Shown: positions 33,804-43,334, counted from the stretch's first letter. The stretch: 64,000 nucleotides of DNA from Chloroflexota bacterium (GCA_020161935.1 JAIUNI010000001.1:372001-436000), one strand, 5' to 3'. Translations and numbers: made by a program. The notes: generated from the sequence alone by a model not told the origin.

Positions 33804-33821
33804 TTTTTTGCAGATCACGTA

Positions 33822-33849
33822 GGGGGCATTCTCGCGGGTTTGCCCCCGC
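33822..33849 (+). promoter_or_regulatory. Overlapping hairpins before the LysM gene
   Basis: GGGGGCA and TGCCCCC form an inverted repeat around 12 bases; the inner CGCGGG and CCCGCG can pair instead, and the second half of both ends just before the ATG at 33852. They are alternative structures that would hide the translation start. No T run follows, so it is not a plain terminator. Confidence 0.4.
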
Positions 33850-33851
33850 GT

Positions 33852-34577
33852 ATGAAAGTGACCAACTTGACTCGACTGCATCCTACTTTGCATCGGAAGA
33901 TTTGTTTCCTCACTGTGCTGTGTTTCACCCTCTTGCTGCCCGCGGTTGCCAGCGCGCAGCAGGGTCCGGGTGCAGCCTTCTTTAGCTATAAGTGCGGCAG
34001 TGCCTCAATTAGTTTTTTCATGTATGGCACGCCGGTTTTACAAGTCTCGTTTTCCGAGATTGCCTCGCCGCTTTCAACCGCGCTGGCGACGAATCAAAAT
34101 CAGCTCATTAAATCAACCGATGAGATTGCGCTGTGGGCGCTGCATTCCGATGAACTGCAACTCCACCAGATCAAAGATCCTGATCTCACCCGCTTTGTAC
34201 TGCCGTCTACCGTTTGCGGCCCATTGGGTGCAGCGCCAGTTTCCGCTGGCAGCACATCCGCGCAGGCGATTGCGATTGTGCAGTTGAATGGGCCGGGGCA
34301 GGGGATTGCGGTAGCGCAGGTCAACGCGGCAGGGCAGGTGAGCGCGTTTGCCGCCGTAAATGGGAACGGTATGGCTTTGGCGGCTGCACAGTCGGCAACG
34401 ACGGCTAACGGCAGCACGCCCGCAGCTTCCAGCGGTGCGTTTCATATCGTGGCGAAAGGCGAGAACTTGTTCCGCATCGCCCTCAAATATGGAACGACGG
34501 TCGCTGTTCTCGCCCAACTCAACAATATTACCGATCCAACCCGTATCTTCGTCGGGCAGAAAATCGTACTGCCTTAA
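33852..34577 (+). CDS. Exported LysM protein with curli-like repeats
   Basis: 241 residues. A signal peptide ends near ASAQ (residue 36). The domain at about 40-130 is of unknown family and has one Cys pair (Cys48, Cys122). Residues 138-180 hold three and a half units of 12-13 residues (AIVQLNGPGQG, IAVAQVNAAGQV, SAFAAVNGNGMA, LAAAQ) that alternate hydrophobic and small residues with Asn and Gln, resembling curlin repeats. Residues 197-241 are a LysM module (FHIVAKGENLFRIALKYG ending RIFVGQKIVLP) for peptidoglycan or chitin-type glycan. A surface-anchored fibre protein is an inference. Its stop codon overlaps that of the converging gene. Confidence 0.75.
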   Translation: MKVTNLTRLHPTLHRKICFLTVLCFTLLLPAVASAQQGPGAAFFSYKCGSASISFFMYGTPVLQVSFSEIASPLSTALATNQNQLIKSTDEIALWALHSDELQLHQIKDPDLTRFVLPSTVCGPLGAAPVSAGSTSAQAIAIVQLNGPGQGIAVAQVNAAGQVSAFAAVNGNGMALAAAQSATTANGSTPAASSGAFHIVAKGENLFRIALKYGTTVAVLAQLNNITDPTRIFVGQKIVLP

Positions 34578-35590
34578 GCGCCCGGTGTCGGGGTGATTTC
34601 GAGGATTGGCGCGGTGACGGTGATGAGGCCAAGCTGTGTTAAAAAGCTCAAGCTGTCGTAAACCTCAAAACTTTCGGCGACCAAGCCTTGCTCATCAAAC
34701 CGGAAGAAGGTGATCGCGGGTAAATCCAGCGGCTGCCCTGTCGGTGGGATGGATGAACCATCGGCGTTCACATACTGCCCTGTGAAGGTGCCTTTTATTG
34801 TGTACAGTGCTGCCGTCCAGTTGCCTTCCGTCACGACTTGGGTCACGGTTTCTGTCAAATCAGGCAGCGCCCCGCGTAACCGCTGCAAGTCGGCGGACAT
34901 CCCCGCGCGGTCGAGCGTGCCAAACGGGTTATGGGCGGCGAAGTCGGCTTTGAACGCTGTATCGATATAACCCCAATTGGCCTGATTAAACGCATCAAAA
35001 TAACCCTGAACCAACTGCTTATTCTGTGGCGACATGCCTACATCCACCACCGCAGGATACTGCATGGGCGCAACCGGGGTGAAACCGAGAGACGGTAGCA
35101 CACCAAGCTGACCGAGGAAGTTGAGGTTGTCGAAACCATCCCACTCCTCGGCGATTTTACCAGCTTCATCGAATCGATACAGCAGATGTACCGCAAACTC
35201 AATCACCTTGCCATTCGGCGCAATTGGCAGCGCGTTCGGCGAGACGAACTCACCGGTAAATGTACCGGTCAACCGTACCCGTGCCGCCGCGAAGCTGCCT
35301 TCAACCAGCACGATTTCGGTCGCCGCTGTTAGGTCTGGCATGGCCGCCCGCAGCGAGAGCGCCGAAATCTTGAGCGCGTTAATATCGGTTTCCGCCGGAT
35401 GCCGCACGAAAGTTGGCGCGAACTGGGTGTCGATGACGCTGATGTCACCCGTGGCGTAAATACTATTGATGATGTTCGTGACCGTATCTTTAAGTGTTGG
35501 TTGGGCGTTCGCGATAGGCAGGCTGAACACCCCGACCGCCACCATCACCAACAGCGTTACCAATGTGAATTTGCGAAGCGACATACGCAT
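34574..35590 (-). CDS. Secreted protein with two SnoaL/ester-cyclase-like domains
   Basis: 338 residues. A signal peptide (LVTLLVMVAVGVFSLPIANA) precedes two copies of a NTF2/SnoaL fold, residues about 34-175 and 188-330. Each has the pattern of helix pair, DLTAATEIVLVEGSFAAARVRL or DLTETVTQVVTEGNWTAAL, GTFTGEFV or GTFTGQYV, and a C-terminal strand ending in a DEAGKIAEEWDGFD or DEQGLVAESFEVYD motif. The two halves are about a third identical by eye. Some members are polyketide cyclases; an exported tandem is unusual. The catalytic Asp or His of SnoaL cannot be placed confidently. Confidence 0.75.
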   Translation of the reverse strand: MRMSLRKFTLVTLLVMVAVGVFSLPIANAQPTLKDTVTNIINSIYATGDISVIDTQFAPTFVRHPAETDINALKISALSLRAAMPDLTAATEIVLVEGSFAAARVRLTGTFTGEFVSPNALPIAPNGKVIEFAVHLLYRFDEAGKIAEEWDGFDNLNFLGQLGVLPSLGFTPVAPMQYPAVVDVGMSPQNKQLVQGYFDAFNQANWGYIDTAFKADFAAHNPFGTLDRAGMSADLQRLRGALPDLTETVTQVVTEGNWTAALYTIKGTFTGQYVNADGSSIPPTGQPLDLPAITFFRFDEQGLVAESFEVYDSLSFLTQLGLITVTAPILEITPTPGA

Positions 35591-35620
35591 GACCTCTCTA
35601 GCTATTAACAGGTAAGCAAT

Positions 35621-36805
35621 TTACTGGCAGAACTGGTTGAATAAGTCTTGGAACGTGGGTGGCGCACCGGGCGGTAGCTGCCCGTTAAAGCCGGTGCAGT
35701 CAATCGTCATCCCCGGCCCGACCGTTGCGGGCGGTGGCACGGCGGTGGCTTCCCCGCTCGGTTCGCTTGTTGGTTCGCTGCCCGTGTTCTCGCTCCCCGG
35801 CGCGACACTCGAACTACCGTTGTCCACGCCGCAGGGAATGACCAACGCTTGCCCGACCACGATCTGATTAATGTCGGTAATGCCGTTGGCTTGCGAGATT
35901 GCATCAATACTTGTGCCGTAGCGCAGGGCGATGCGGAACAGGTTTTCCCCCGGCTGTACCACATGCGTCACCCCGCTACCGCAGCTTGCGCTCGGTAGTG
36001 GCGTGCTGGTCGGCAGGGGTGTCGCCGTGGGTGGTGGCACAGGTGTGGCCTCAATTAAACCCAAGCGGCTCAACGCATCTGCCGCCACAATCAACGTGCG
36101 TGTTTCCGCCTCGGTGCTGGGGCGCGCCGCCGACCAAAACAAGATGGTGCCGTTGTTATCCATCACGCCCGCCAGCGTTTGCCCACCCTGCGCGGTCGCT
36201 CCACCGACAACCGTCAGCGAGCCGTTATACACCAGCGCCTTTATCGCATTGGCTGACTCTTGCTGGAACACGACTAAACCCAGCGCGTTCATATCCACGC
36301 CGTTAATTTTGAGGGATGCCACCGTATTCGGCTGGGTCGCAATCGCCGCCACAGATGGGGCTTCAGCGCATCCGCTCCCCCCGAAGCCGCCCTTCAGTTG
36401 CAGGCTGGTTGGCACGGTCGGAGCGAGGGACATTTCTGCCTCGCCCATCAGGATAATGTCGACGCTTTCGGTTGTATCGGCAGGGATCATATTCGCCAGC
36501 GCCAAGCCCCATTCGCCGGTTGCGGGGTTCGCGCCGGTTGTGGCTAGGCTGGCGACCGAACTGAGCGGGATCTGGTCGGCAGGAGCGCTAAAAGGTGATG
36601 TGTTCGTGCTGTTGGTCTCGGCTTGGACATTCTGGTGTCCGTAGCAGGTCATCCCGCTGTCGAGGTCAGCACAGTTCGTGCCGAAGCTCGTCAGCGCTTG
36701 TTCAACCAGCGTGATGCAATCCAGTTCCGCTTGGGCGAGAAGGGTTTTTGCGGACAGGAGCAGAACACAGACTGTAATCAAAAACGTGAATCGTGTAGAA
36801 CGCAT
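35621..36805 (-). CDS. Secreted LysM-domain protein
   Basis: 394 residues from the ATG at 36805, behind a signal peptide (FTFLITVCVLLLSAKTLLAQ). A domain of about 230 residues of unknown family contains several Cys (DCITL, GTNCADL, MTCYGH). A Pro/Thr linker (ATPVPPPTATPLPTSTPLP) leads to a LysM module at about 280-324 (THVVQPGENLFRIALRYG, IVVGQALVIP). A Ser/Pro tail ends with DLFNQFCQ. The LysM strongly resembles that of the plus-strand neighbour at 33852. It is followed by the double-SnoaL gene, 30 bp downstream. Confidence 0.75.
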   Translation of the reverse strand: MRSTRFTFLITVCVLLLSAKTLLAQAELDCITLVEQALTSFGTNCADLDSGMTCYGHQNVQAETNSTNTSPFSAPADQIPLSSVASLATTGANPATGEWGLALANMIPADTTESVDIILMGEAEMSLAPTVPTSLQLKGGFGGSGCAEAPSVAAIATQPNTVASLKINGVDMNALGLVVFQQESANAIKALVYNGSLTVVGGATAQGGQTLAGVMDNNGTILFWSAARPSTEAETRTLIVAADALSRLGLIEATPVPPPTATPLPTSTPLPSASCGSGVTHVVQPGENLFRIALRYGTSIDAISQANGITDINQIVVGQALVIPCGVDNGSSSVAPGSENTGSEPTSEPSGEATAVPPPATVGPGMTIDCTGFNGQLPPGAPPTFQDLFNQFCQ

Positions 36806-36878
36806 ACCGTATCGACATCCTCTACATGGCAACTATGCTCAGGATATAACAGCCTGCATATTGGCGCAAATGAGAGGG

Positions 36879-38513
36879 TTAGTCGGTCGGTTTCGGTTCG
36901 AGGATCAGGTAATTGAAGCCGTTCATCGTAATCGTATCAGTCTGCGTGTAGGCGCGGCTGATGGCTTGCAGCACCACATCTGGGTAAAACTGCGCTCGAA
37001 GGATGATGAGGCCGAAGGCGCGGTCATCAATCATCTGGACGAGTTGGCTGCCATCGTATAACCCCTTCTTTTCGAGGTTGAGAAGCTGTGTGGGGTTGGT
37101 GATGGCGGGGCGGTCAGCCAGCAGCGTGAAGGCTGCATCCTCGCTGATAACCGGTTTCTCACTTGCGCGTACCAGCTCAACGATGCGCCACCCTGCGTCA
37201 ATATCGGCTTGCGTGGTCAAATGCCCGATGTTCGCGTAGCCGGTGGCGTACTGCCCATCCTGTGTGCGTGCCGAGTCGTAGAAGCCGTTCATCGCGTTCG
37301 GCGTAATGTTGAAAATACCTGCGATTTGCTCGAACACCGGCATATTGGTCGGCATGTGCAGCACCGCTCGCCCGTAACCGAGGTAGAGCAGCGGAACGAC
37401 CACCAGACTCGCTGCCAGCAAACTCGCGCGGTAACGCTGGAACGGCACGACCAGCCAGAGCGTCAGGTAGTTTGTGGGGAACTTCCACCCCGCCACACTC
37501 CGCGCCGCGAAGATACCGCTGAGGATGCAGGTCGCCGCAATCGCCGTGCTAAAGTAGCTGTCACCGCCGCCCCATGTGCCGGAAGCCGCCCCATTAATGC
37601 CTACCGCCACCACAAACCAGATGGCATACAGCGACAGCCGATCCCAATACAACTCATAGATGACCAGCAGCACGGCAGGGACAATCAGGAAGCCGTGCAG
37701 CCCGAACCACTGTTTGAACAGCGCAATCGTCTGGATGATCTTGAGTTCATTAACGTTCGCCAGAATCGCCTGCCGCCACCACTCGCCGTTCGTCACGATA
37801 TTGATGCCGACGAAGATCGCAGCCCCCGCCACGGCCGCCATCAACCCCCACACAACTGCCCGTCGTGGCTGACGGATGAACAGGAACAACCCCGCCGCGA
37901 GTGCCGTAACGATAGCGAGCTGCTTGGTGTACCCCCCCGCGATAATCAACCCTAAGCCGAGTGCCAGCCGCCACCGTCGTTTGCGAACATCAGTGATTTC
38001 GTTGGCGTGTGCCAGAATAACCACCGCCGCTACCTCAAACAGTACCATCGTCGCGTGCTGCCGGAACAGCGGCCCAATGTGGTATACCGTGTTCGAGGCT
38101 AAGAACGCGAGGCCGGAAACAATCGCAAGCCAGCGGTTTCGCCCTTCGCGGTAGACGGCATAACCAATCAGCGAGGCGGTAACCAACGTGCCGAAGAAGC
38201 CTAAGAAGCGCCCGTAAGCATAATTCGTGCCGAACACGGGAACCAGCGGCGCGGCGATAATATGGAACAGGGGTGGGTAGTTACTGGAGTAAAAAGGAAA
38301 GGCTTCTGTATTGCGGTAAGGCCACTCGCCCTGACTGAACATGATTGTGTCGACCAGTTCGAAGCCTTCGCCCTGATCGTAATCAAACGGGAACTGCATC
38401 AAGTTCACCGCGTACACCACATACACGACGAAATAAAAGCCCAGCAAGCCGAGCGCTAGCGCCATCAGGACGCGGTGAATACGTGTGTAAATTATTGGGG
38501 TTGTGGGCATCAT
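36879..38513 (-). CDS. Polytopic membrane glycosyltransferase-like protein (family 39 type)
   Basis: 544 residues with about ten to twelve hydrophobic segments. After the first helix comes the acidic loop PFDYDQGEGFELVD and YPPLFHIIAAPLV, the pattern of GT-C enzymes such as ArnT and mannosyltransferases, where Asp-Glu pairs near the membrane act in catalysis. The C-terminal 130 residues are soluble (WRIVELVRASEKPVIS). A polyprenyl-linked sugar donor is expected, but donor and acceptor are unknown. It overlaps the small membrane gene upstream by 4 bases. Confidence 0.75.
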   Translation of the reverse strand: MMPTTPIIYTRIHRVLMALALGLLGFYFVVYVVYAVNLMQFPFDYDQGEGFELVDTIMFSQGEWPYRNTEAFPFYSSNYPPLFHIIAAPLVPVFGTNYAYGRFLGFFGTLVTASLIGYAVYREGRNRWLAIVSGLAFLASNTVYHIGPLFRQHATMVLFEVAAVVILAHANEITDVRKRRWRLALGLGLIIAGGYTKQLAIVTALAAGLFLFIRQPRRAVVWGLMAAVAGAAIFVGINIVTNGEWWRQAILANVNELKIIQTIALFKQWFGLHGFLIVPAVLLVIYELYWDRLSLYAIWFVVAVGINGAASGTWGGGDSYFSTAIAATCILSGIFAARSVAGWKFPTNYLTLWLVVPFQRYRASLLAASLVVVPLLYLGYGRAVLHMPTNMPVFEQIAGIFNITPNAMNGFYDSARTQDGQYATGYANIGHLTTQADIDAGWRIVELVRASEKPVISEDAAFTLLADRPAITNPTQLLNLEKKGLYDGSQLVQMIDDRAFGLIILRAQFYPDVVLQAISRAYTQTDTITMNGFNYLILEPKPTD

Positions 38514-38731
38514 GCGGGGGAATTACCTAGTGGAATGAGCGTTGCACCAATCAGCACCACTACGACACACAGCGCGAAAACCAACTGCTGCGCGGGGCCG
38601 ATTTCGGCGATGGGCTTGTGCCGCAGAATGTTCAGCACCATGATGCTGGCGAAGCCGCCTACGCCGCCCAACACCATCAGCCAACCGAGAAGTCTTTTTG
38701 TAAACGTGAAGTCATTTCTAAAGAAGCGCAC
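38510..38731 (-). CDS. Small two-helix membrane protein
   Basis: 73 residues with basic N-terminus (MRFFRNDFTFTKR) and two hydrophobic helices at about 15-35 and 47-67. It overlaps the glycosyltransferase-like gene by the ATGA of its last codon, so the two are translationally coupled. No family recognised; a small partner of the membrane enzyme is a reasonable guess. Confidence 0.6.
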   Translation of the reverse strand: MRFFRNDFTFTKRLLGWLMVLGGVGGFASIMVLNILRHKPIAEIGPAQQLVFALCVVVVLIGATLIPLGNSPA

Positions 38732-38736
38732 GTATT

Positions 38737-38770
38737 TCCTCTGTGTGCTCTGTGTCTCTGTGGTGAAATC
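38737..38770. repeat. Dispersed CACAGAGACACAGAG-type repeat
   Basis: On the minus strand CACCACAGAGACACAGAGCA followed by CACAGAGGAAA is one of the A/G-rich intergenic repeats of this window. Confidence 0.5.
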
Positions 38771-38905
38771 TTATACTCGCGGCAGTATATCACATTCGTC
38801 GCGCAACCCTGTATCATTTCGTGCGTATTAAGAGATATTCTGTAATGTGTTCGCTGAGACTTGTAGACTAAAGACGTTGAAATGCTCCACGAGGATGGGT
38901 TTAGA

Positions 38906-39553
38906 ATGACTGACGATCCGATGCGCCCCGCTGATGACGAGCGTGTGTCGCGCCTTTCCAGCGCTTCCCGCGTGCAGACCGAAGATGAACTCGTTTACGA
39001 ATACGAGATGCGCTATCAAGAGCCTCGCAAACGCAAGATGATGCCGCGCAGCTACAGCACCATGAACGTGACCGACGAGGAAAAGCTCTGGGCTTCGATT
39101 GCCCATGCCAGCATTTGGGTCACCATGTTCAGCGGCTTTTTCACGGCAGGTTTCACCATACCCATCAGCATTTTTATCCCGCTGGTGATCTACCTCATTT
39201 ACCGCAAGAAGTCGGATTATGTGGTCTTCCACGCGCTGCAAGCCTTCGCCCTGCAAATCATCGCCACAGTTGGGGTGATCGCGCTGGCTGTCGTGGGTGG
39301 TCTAGCGTGGGGTATCGGCATGGTGATTGCCTTACTCGCGATCTTCGTCCTCGCGGGCATCGTCCTTGTGCCGTTGTGGGGGATTGTTGGCATTTTGTTG
39401 GCGCTGGTGGTGTTCCTCGCGCCGTTGGGTGCGCTCCTGCTCGGCACGATTGCCGCCTTCCAAACCTACAACCGCCACGACTACCGCTACCCGTTCATCT
39501 CGCGCTGGATTGACCGGCAGCTTGCGGGTGGCTTCCTGAATACCGCTAGCTAA
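38906..39553 (+). CDS. DUF4870-like membrane protein
   Basis: 215 residues from the ATG at 38906; an ATG at 38882 adds eight residues and has no better ribosome binding site. The N-terminus (about 50 residues) is charged and Arg-rich (RYQEPRKRKMMPRS). DEEKLWASIAHASIW begins a DUF4870 core; four hydrophobic segments follow at about 75-100, 110-130, 133-158 and 160-185, ending RYPFISRWIDRQ. DUF4870 proteins are Tic20-like small integral membrane proteins of unknown role. Confidence 0.75.
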   Translation: MTDDPMRPADDERVSRLSSASRVQTEDELVYEYEMRYQEPRKRKMMPRSYSTMNVTDEEKLWASIAHASIWVTMFSGFFTAGFTIPISIFIPLVIYLIYRKKSDYVVFHALQAFALQIIATVGVIALAVVGGLAWGIGMVIALLAIFVLAGIVLVPLWGIVGILLALVVFLAPLGALLLGTIAAFQTYNRHDYRYPFISRWIDRQLAGGFLNTAS

Positions 39554-39575
39554 AACTCTCAATATCCGTTTGACC

Positions 39576-39603
39576 AATGCCGGAATTCATTTCCGGCATT
39601 TGA
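39576..39603 (+). terminator. Hairpin terminator after the DUF4870-like gene
   Basis: AATGCCGGAA and TTCCGGCATT form a 10-bp stem with a 5-base loop; the T tract after it is weak. Confidence 0.6.
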
Positions 39604-39757
39604 TTCCCCCAACCTTACTATTTGTTTCTAGCAGTAGTCGTGCTATCCTTTCCCGACTGCGCGATGAGTTCATAACGGACAACCCCGTTCACTCACCGCA
39701 GCCCATTCTTATTTATTGCGTATTAATCGACGTATCGGTTCAGGAGTAGCTACACTC

Positions 39758-41563
39758 ATGTTGAAGTCACATACCTGCGGGGAATTACGCGCCGAACATG
39801 CCGGGCAAGCCGTAACACTGGCTGGTTGGGTCAATCGTCGCCGCGATCAGGGCGGTCTCATCTTCATTGACCTGCGCGACCGCTGGGGAATTACGCAGGT
39901 GGTGATCAATCAGGAAACGTCGCCTAATGCTCACGCTATCGCCAGTGAAGCCCGCAGCGAATTTGTGCTGCAAGTCAGTGGCAGTGTTCGTCCGCGCCCA
40001 GATGGCACGAGCAACGACGAATTACCGACAGGCGCAATTGAAGTTGTTGCCGACGAGTTGAAGCTTCTCAATCCGTCGAAGAACCCGCCGTTCTACATCA
40101 ACAAAGAGGAAAATATCGAGGAAGTACGCCGCATGGAGTACCGCTACCTCGACCTGCGCCGCCCGCGTATGCAGAACAACATCGTGCTGCGTCACCGTAT
40201 CATCAAGTTCGTGCGTGACTATCTCGACAACCAGCGTTTTGTTGAAATCGAAACGCCGATTCTGTTCAAGACCACGCCGGAAGGTGCGCGTGAATTCTTG
40301 GTTCCTAGCCGTTACCATCCCGGCAAGTTCTATGCACTGGCGCAAAGCCCGCAGCAGTTCAAGCAGTTATTGATGGTGTCGGGTTACGAACGCTACTTCC
40401 AAATCGCCCGCTGCTTCCGTGACGAAGACCTGCGCGGCGAACGCCAACCGGAATTTACTCAGCTTGACCTTGAAATGAGCTTTGTCGAACGCGAAGACGT
40501 GATGCAGCTCATTGAGAATATGATGACCGCGCTCGTGGAAACGGTGGGTGACAAGAAGCTGCTGTTCAAGCCCTTCAAGCGCATCACTTTTACCGAAGCG
40601 ATGGAAACCTACGGCTCCGATAAGCCTGACCTGCGCTACGGCCTCGAAGCCATCGACATCAGCGAACTCGCAGGCAAGAGCGCCTTCCCGATTTTCCAGA
40701 GCAACGTAGCCGACGGTAAGCCAGTGAAGGTCATTTGTATCCCCGGCGCTGGCAAGGTCAGCGGTACGCAGTTGCGTAAGGATACTGCCGAACTCGAAAC
40801 GCTCGCGCGTGGGGCAGGGGCGAAAGGCTTGGCGTGGATGGCGCTGCCGGAAAACGAAGCCGACGAGGTAAAAGGGCCGATTGGCAAATACTTCACCGTT
40901 GACCAGAAGTTGGAACTCTTCGAGAAGGTCAACGCCAAACCCGGTGACATGCTGATCTTCATTTCAGACTCGCGCAAGGTCGTATACGCCGTGATCGACG
41001 CGGTTCGCCGCACCATTGCCGCCCAGCAGAACCTCGGCGACCCGAATATCTTGGCCTTCGTTTGGGTCTACGACTTCCCGCTGGTCGAGTGGAACGAAGA
41101 CGAAAAGCGCTGGGACCCGTCGCATCACTTGTTCACCGCGCCGGTTTGGGACGATGTGCAGTATATGGATACCGACCCCTCGAAGGTGCGCGGCCAGCAG
41201 TACGACCTCGCTTGCAACGGCTACGAAGTCGCGGGTGGCAGCATCCGTATTCACAAGGCGGATTTGCAAGAGCGTATCTTCAAGCTCATCGGTCAAGACC
41301 TCGAACACGCCCGTAAGCTGTTCGGGCATATGCTCGAAGCCTTCCAGTATGGTGTCCCGCCGCATGGGGGTATCGCGTGGGGTATCGACCGTCTCGTGAT
41401 GTTGATGACCGGCGAACCCAACATCCGCGAGGTGATTGCGTTCCCGAAGACCCAAAACGGCTCAGACTTGATGGTTCACGCGCCATCACCCGCGACGCAG
41501 AACCAACTGGACGAGGTACATATCGGCGTGGTGCTGCCGCCGGAAGAAGACGAAAAAGCCTAA
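39758..41563 (+). CDS. aspS: Aspartyl-tRNA synthetase
   Basis: 601 residues from the ATG at 39758, which has CAGGAG upstream; the in-frame codon at 39716 has none. The bacterial-type layout is complete: an OB-fold tRNA-binding domain (LAGWVNRRRDQGGLIFIDLR), class II motif 1, motif 2 (YFQIARCFRDEDLRGERQPE), the GAD insertion (about 300-420), and motif 3 (GGIAWGIDRLVMLM). In the OB fold the residue that helps decide whether tRNA-Asn is also charged is Gln rather than the His of known non-discriminating enzymes or Leu of known discriminating ones, so specificity is open. Confidence 0.96.
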   Translation: MLKSHTCGELRAEHAGQAVTLAGWVNRRRDQGGLIFIDLRDRWGITQVVINQETSPNAHAIASEARSEFVLQVSGSVRPRPDGTSNDELPTGAIEVVADELKLLNPSKNPPFYINKEENIEEVRRMEYRYLDLRRPRMQNNIVLRHRIIKFVRDYLDNQRFVEIETPILFKTTPEGAREFLVPSRYHPGKFYALAQSPQQFKQLLMVSGYERYFQIARCFRDEDLRGERQPEFTQLDLEMSFVEREDVMQLIENMMTALVETVGDKKLLFKPFKRITFTEAMETYGSDKPDLRYGLEAIDISELAGKSAFPIFQSNVADGKPVKVICIPGAGKVSGTQLRKDTAELETLARGAGAKGLAWMALPENEADEVKGPIGKYFTVDQKLELFEKVNAKPGDMLIFISDSRKVVYAVIDAVRRTIAAQQNLGDPNILAFVWVYDFPLVEWNEDEKRWDPSHHLFTAPVWDDVQYMDTDPSKVRGQQYDLACNGYEVAGGSIRIHKADLQERIFKLIGQDLEHARKLFGHMLEAFQYGVPPHGGIAWGIDRLVMLMTGEPNIREVIAFPKTQNGSDLMVHAPSPATQNQLDEVHIGVVLPPEEDEKA

Positions 41564-41583
41564 TCAGGCAACCATCGTAAATC

Positions 41584-41612
41584 AAAAGGGACGGTTATCC
41601 GTCCCTTTTTTG
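41584..41612 (+). terminator. Intrinsic terminator of aspS
   Basis: AAAAGGGACGG and CCGTCCCTTTTTTG form a 7-bp GC-rich stem with flanking A and T runs, 20 bp after the stop codon. Confidence 0.88.
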
Positions 41613-41661
41613 TTTCGATTTAGAGCAAAGCTTTGCGCCCTCTAACTCGATCTGCTGCGAA

Positions 41662-43125
41662 TTACGTCAGCGCCGGTACCGACAAGCCGATGCGGTTCGC
41701 GATCCCCGCGCCGTATGCCGGATCAGCTTTACTGAAGTGTCCCAGCACTCGCACCAGAATGAACTCTGGCACACCCTTCATTGAACCCGCGATGTTATCC
41801 ATCAGGCGTTCTTTTTCCTCGGTGGTCAGCAAACGGAACAGGTCACCGGCTTGGGTGTAATCATCGTTGCCGTCGCGGTGGTTATAACGCGCACCATCGC
41901 CATCCACCGGGAAGGGCGCTTGGTCATACGACGCATCCGCTTGCTGCGGCCCGTTGAAGCTGTTCGGTTCGTAATTCAACTTGCTGCCGTGGTTGCCATC
42001 ATGCCGCATAAACCCGTCCCGCTGGTAATTTTCTACCGAGGAGTGCGGGCGGTTGACCGGCAGCGTTTCGTGGTTGCCGCCAAGCCGGTAACGGTGCGCG
42101 TCCGTATAAGCGATGATACGGGCTTGCAGCATCTTGTCCGGCGAGAAGTCGATACCCGGTACAACGTGCGCCGGTGCGAACGCCGCCTGTTCGACTTCCG
42201 CAAAGAAGTTCTCAGGATTGCGGTTCAGTTCCAGCGTCCCAACTTCGATCATCGGGAACTCGCCGTGCGACCACACCTTCGTGATGTCAAACGGGTTGTA
42301 GCGGAAGGTTTCCGCCTGCTGCTGCGTCATCACCTGAATGTAGAACGTCCACTTGGGGAAGTTGCCTTCATCAATCGCGAGGAACAGGTCTTCCGTCGCG
42401 TAGTCCGGGTTCTGCCCTGCCAATAACTCCGCCGCTGAGGCCGAGAGATTCTGGATACCCTGCTGAGTCTTAAAGTGGAACTTGACCCACACCCGTTCGT
42501 TGTTCGCGTTGATGAAGCTGTACGTGTGGCTGCCAAAGCCGTCCATGTGGCGGTAGCCATCCGGTGTGCCGCGGTCGCTGAACAGGATCGTCACCTGATG
42601 CAGTGCTTCCGGCGAGTGCGACCAGAAATCCCACTTCATCGTGCCAGACTTCAAGTTCGTCTGCGGGACGCGCTTCTGGGTGTGGATGAAGTCAGGGAAC
42701 TTCAGCGGGTCGCGAATGAAGAACACGGGCGTGTTGTTGCCAACCATGTCCCAGTTGCCCTCTTCGGTGTAGAACTTGATCGCGAAGCCGCGCGGGTCGC
42801 GGTCAGTATCCGCCGAACCCTTTTCGCCGCCGACGGTCGAGAAGCGCAGGAAACAGGGGGTTTGCTTGCCCACTTCGCTAAAGACCTTCGCTTTGGTATA
42901 CCGGGTGATGTCTGCGGTGACCGTCAGCGTGCCATAAGCACCTGCGCCCTTCGCATGTACCACCCGTTCAGGAATGCGCTCACGGTTGAAGTGCGCCAGC
43001 TTCTCGACTAGGTGGAAATCCTGAATGAGTACCGGGCCACGCGGGCCAGCGGTAACCGAGTTCTGGTTGTCGCTTACGGGATACCCCGACGCTGTGGTAA
43101 GAATATTGGGATTTTGGTCAGACAT
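41662..43125 (-). CDS. katA: Monofunctional heme catalase
   Basis: 487 residues from the ATG at 43125; an upstream in-frame TTG at 43203 would add 26 residues but has poor context. The size and lack of a C-terminal flavodoxin-like domain fit small-subunit clade 3 catalases. Catalytic His57 lies in [13 protein letters not shown], the distal Asn in [14 protein letters not shown], and the proximal heme-ligand Tyr in [20 protein letters not shown]-binding-type residues are near FRYNPFD. It disproportionates hydrogen peroxide. Promoter at 43221-43248. Confidence 0.95.
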   Translation of the reverse strand: MSDQNPNILTTASGYPVSDNQNSVTAGPRGPVLIQDFHLVEKLAHFNRERIPERVVHAKGAGAYGTLTVTADITRYTKAKVFSEVGKQTPCFLRFSTVGGEKGSADTDRDPRGFAIKFYTEEGNWDMVGNNTPVFFIRDPLKFPDFIHTQKRVPQTNLKSGTMKWDFWSHSPEALHQVTILFSDRGTPDGYRHMDGFGSHTYSFINANNERVWVKFHFKTQQGIQNLSASAAELLAGQNPDYATEDLFLAIDEGNFPKWTFYIQVMTQQQAETFRYNPFDITKVWSHGEFPMIEVGTLELNRNPENFFAEVEQAAFAPAHVVPGIDFSPDKMLQARIIAYTDAHRYRLGGNHETLPVNRPHSSVENYQRDGFMRHDGNHGSKLNYEPNSFNGPQQADASYDQAPFPVDGDGARYNHRDGNDDYTQAGDLFRLLTTEEKERLMDNIAGSMKGVPEFILVRVLGHFSKADPAYGAGIANRIGLSVPALT

Positions 43126-43220
43126 ACGTTCTTTTACCTGCTTTTCTTTTAGCTGATGAAACTGTAAATGTTGATCGACTGTCGCATCCTGATCAACGCT
43201 CAAACATCGATATTGCGGTG

Positions 43221-43248
43221 ATTATAACATGGAGTTTTTGCCTGTCAT
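43221..43248 (-). promoter_or_regulatory. Promoter of katA
   Basis: On the minus strand ATGACA (43248-43243) and TATAAT (43226-43221) are 16 bp apart, with TG one base before the -10 (extended -10). The leader would be about 90 bases. Confidence 0.6.
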
Positions 43249-43299
43249 TAGGGACGCTTTATCAGCAGGTTAAGACCCTGCCTCAGATTAAGGTCAGCC

Positions 43300-43328
43300 T
43301 TTACAGTAAAGGGTACCTCTGGTATAAA
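43300..43328 (+). promoter_or_regulatory. Promoter of the structured RNA
   Basis: TTTACA (43300-43305) and TATAAA (43323-43328) are 17 bp apart, near consensus. The predicted start is an A near 43336. Confidence 0.6.
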
Positions 43329-43334
43329 AGATAC

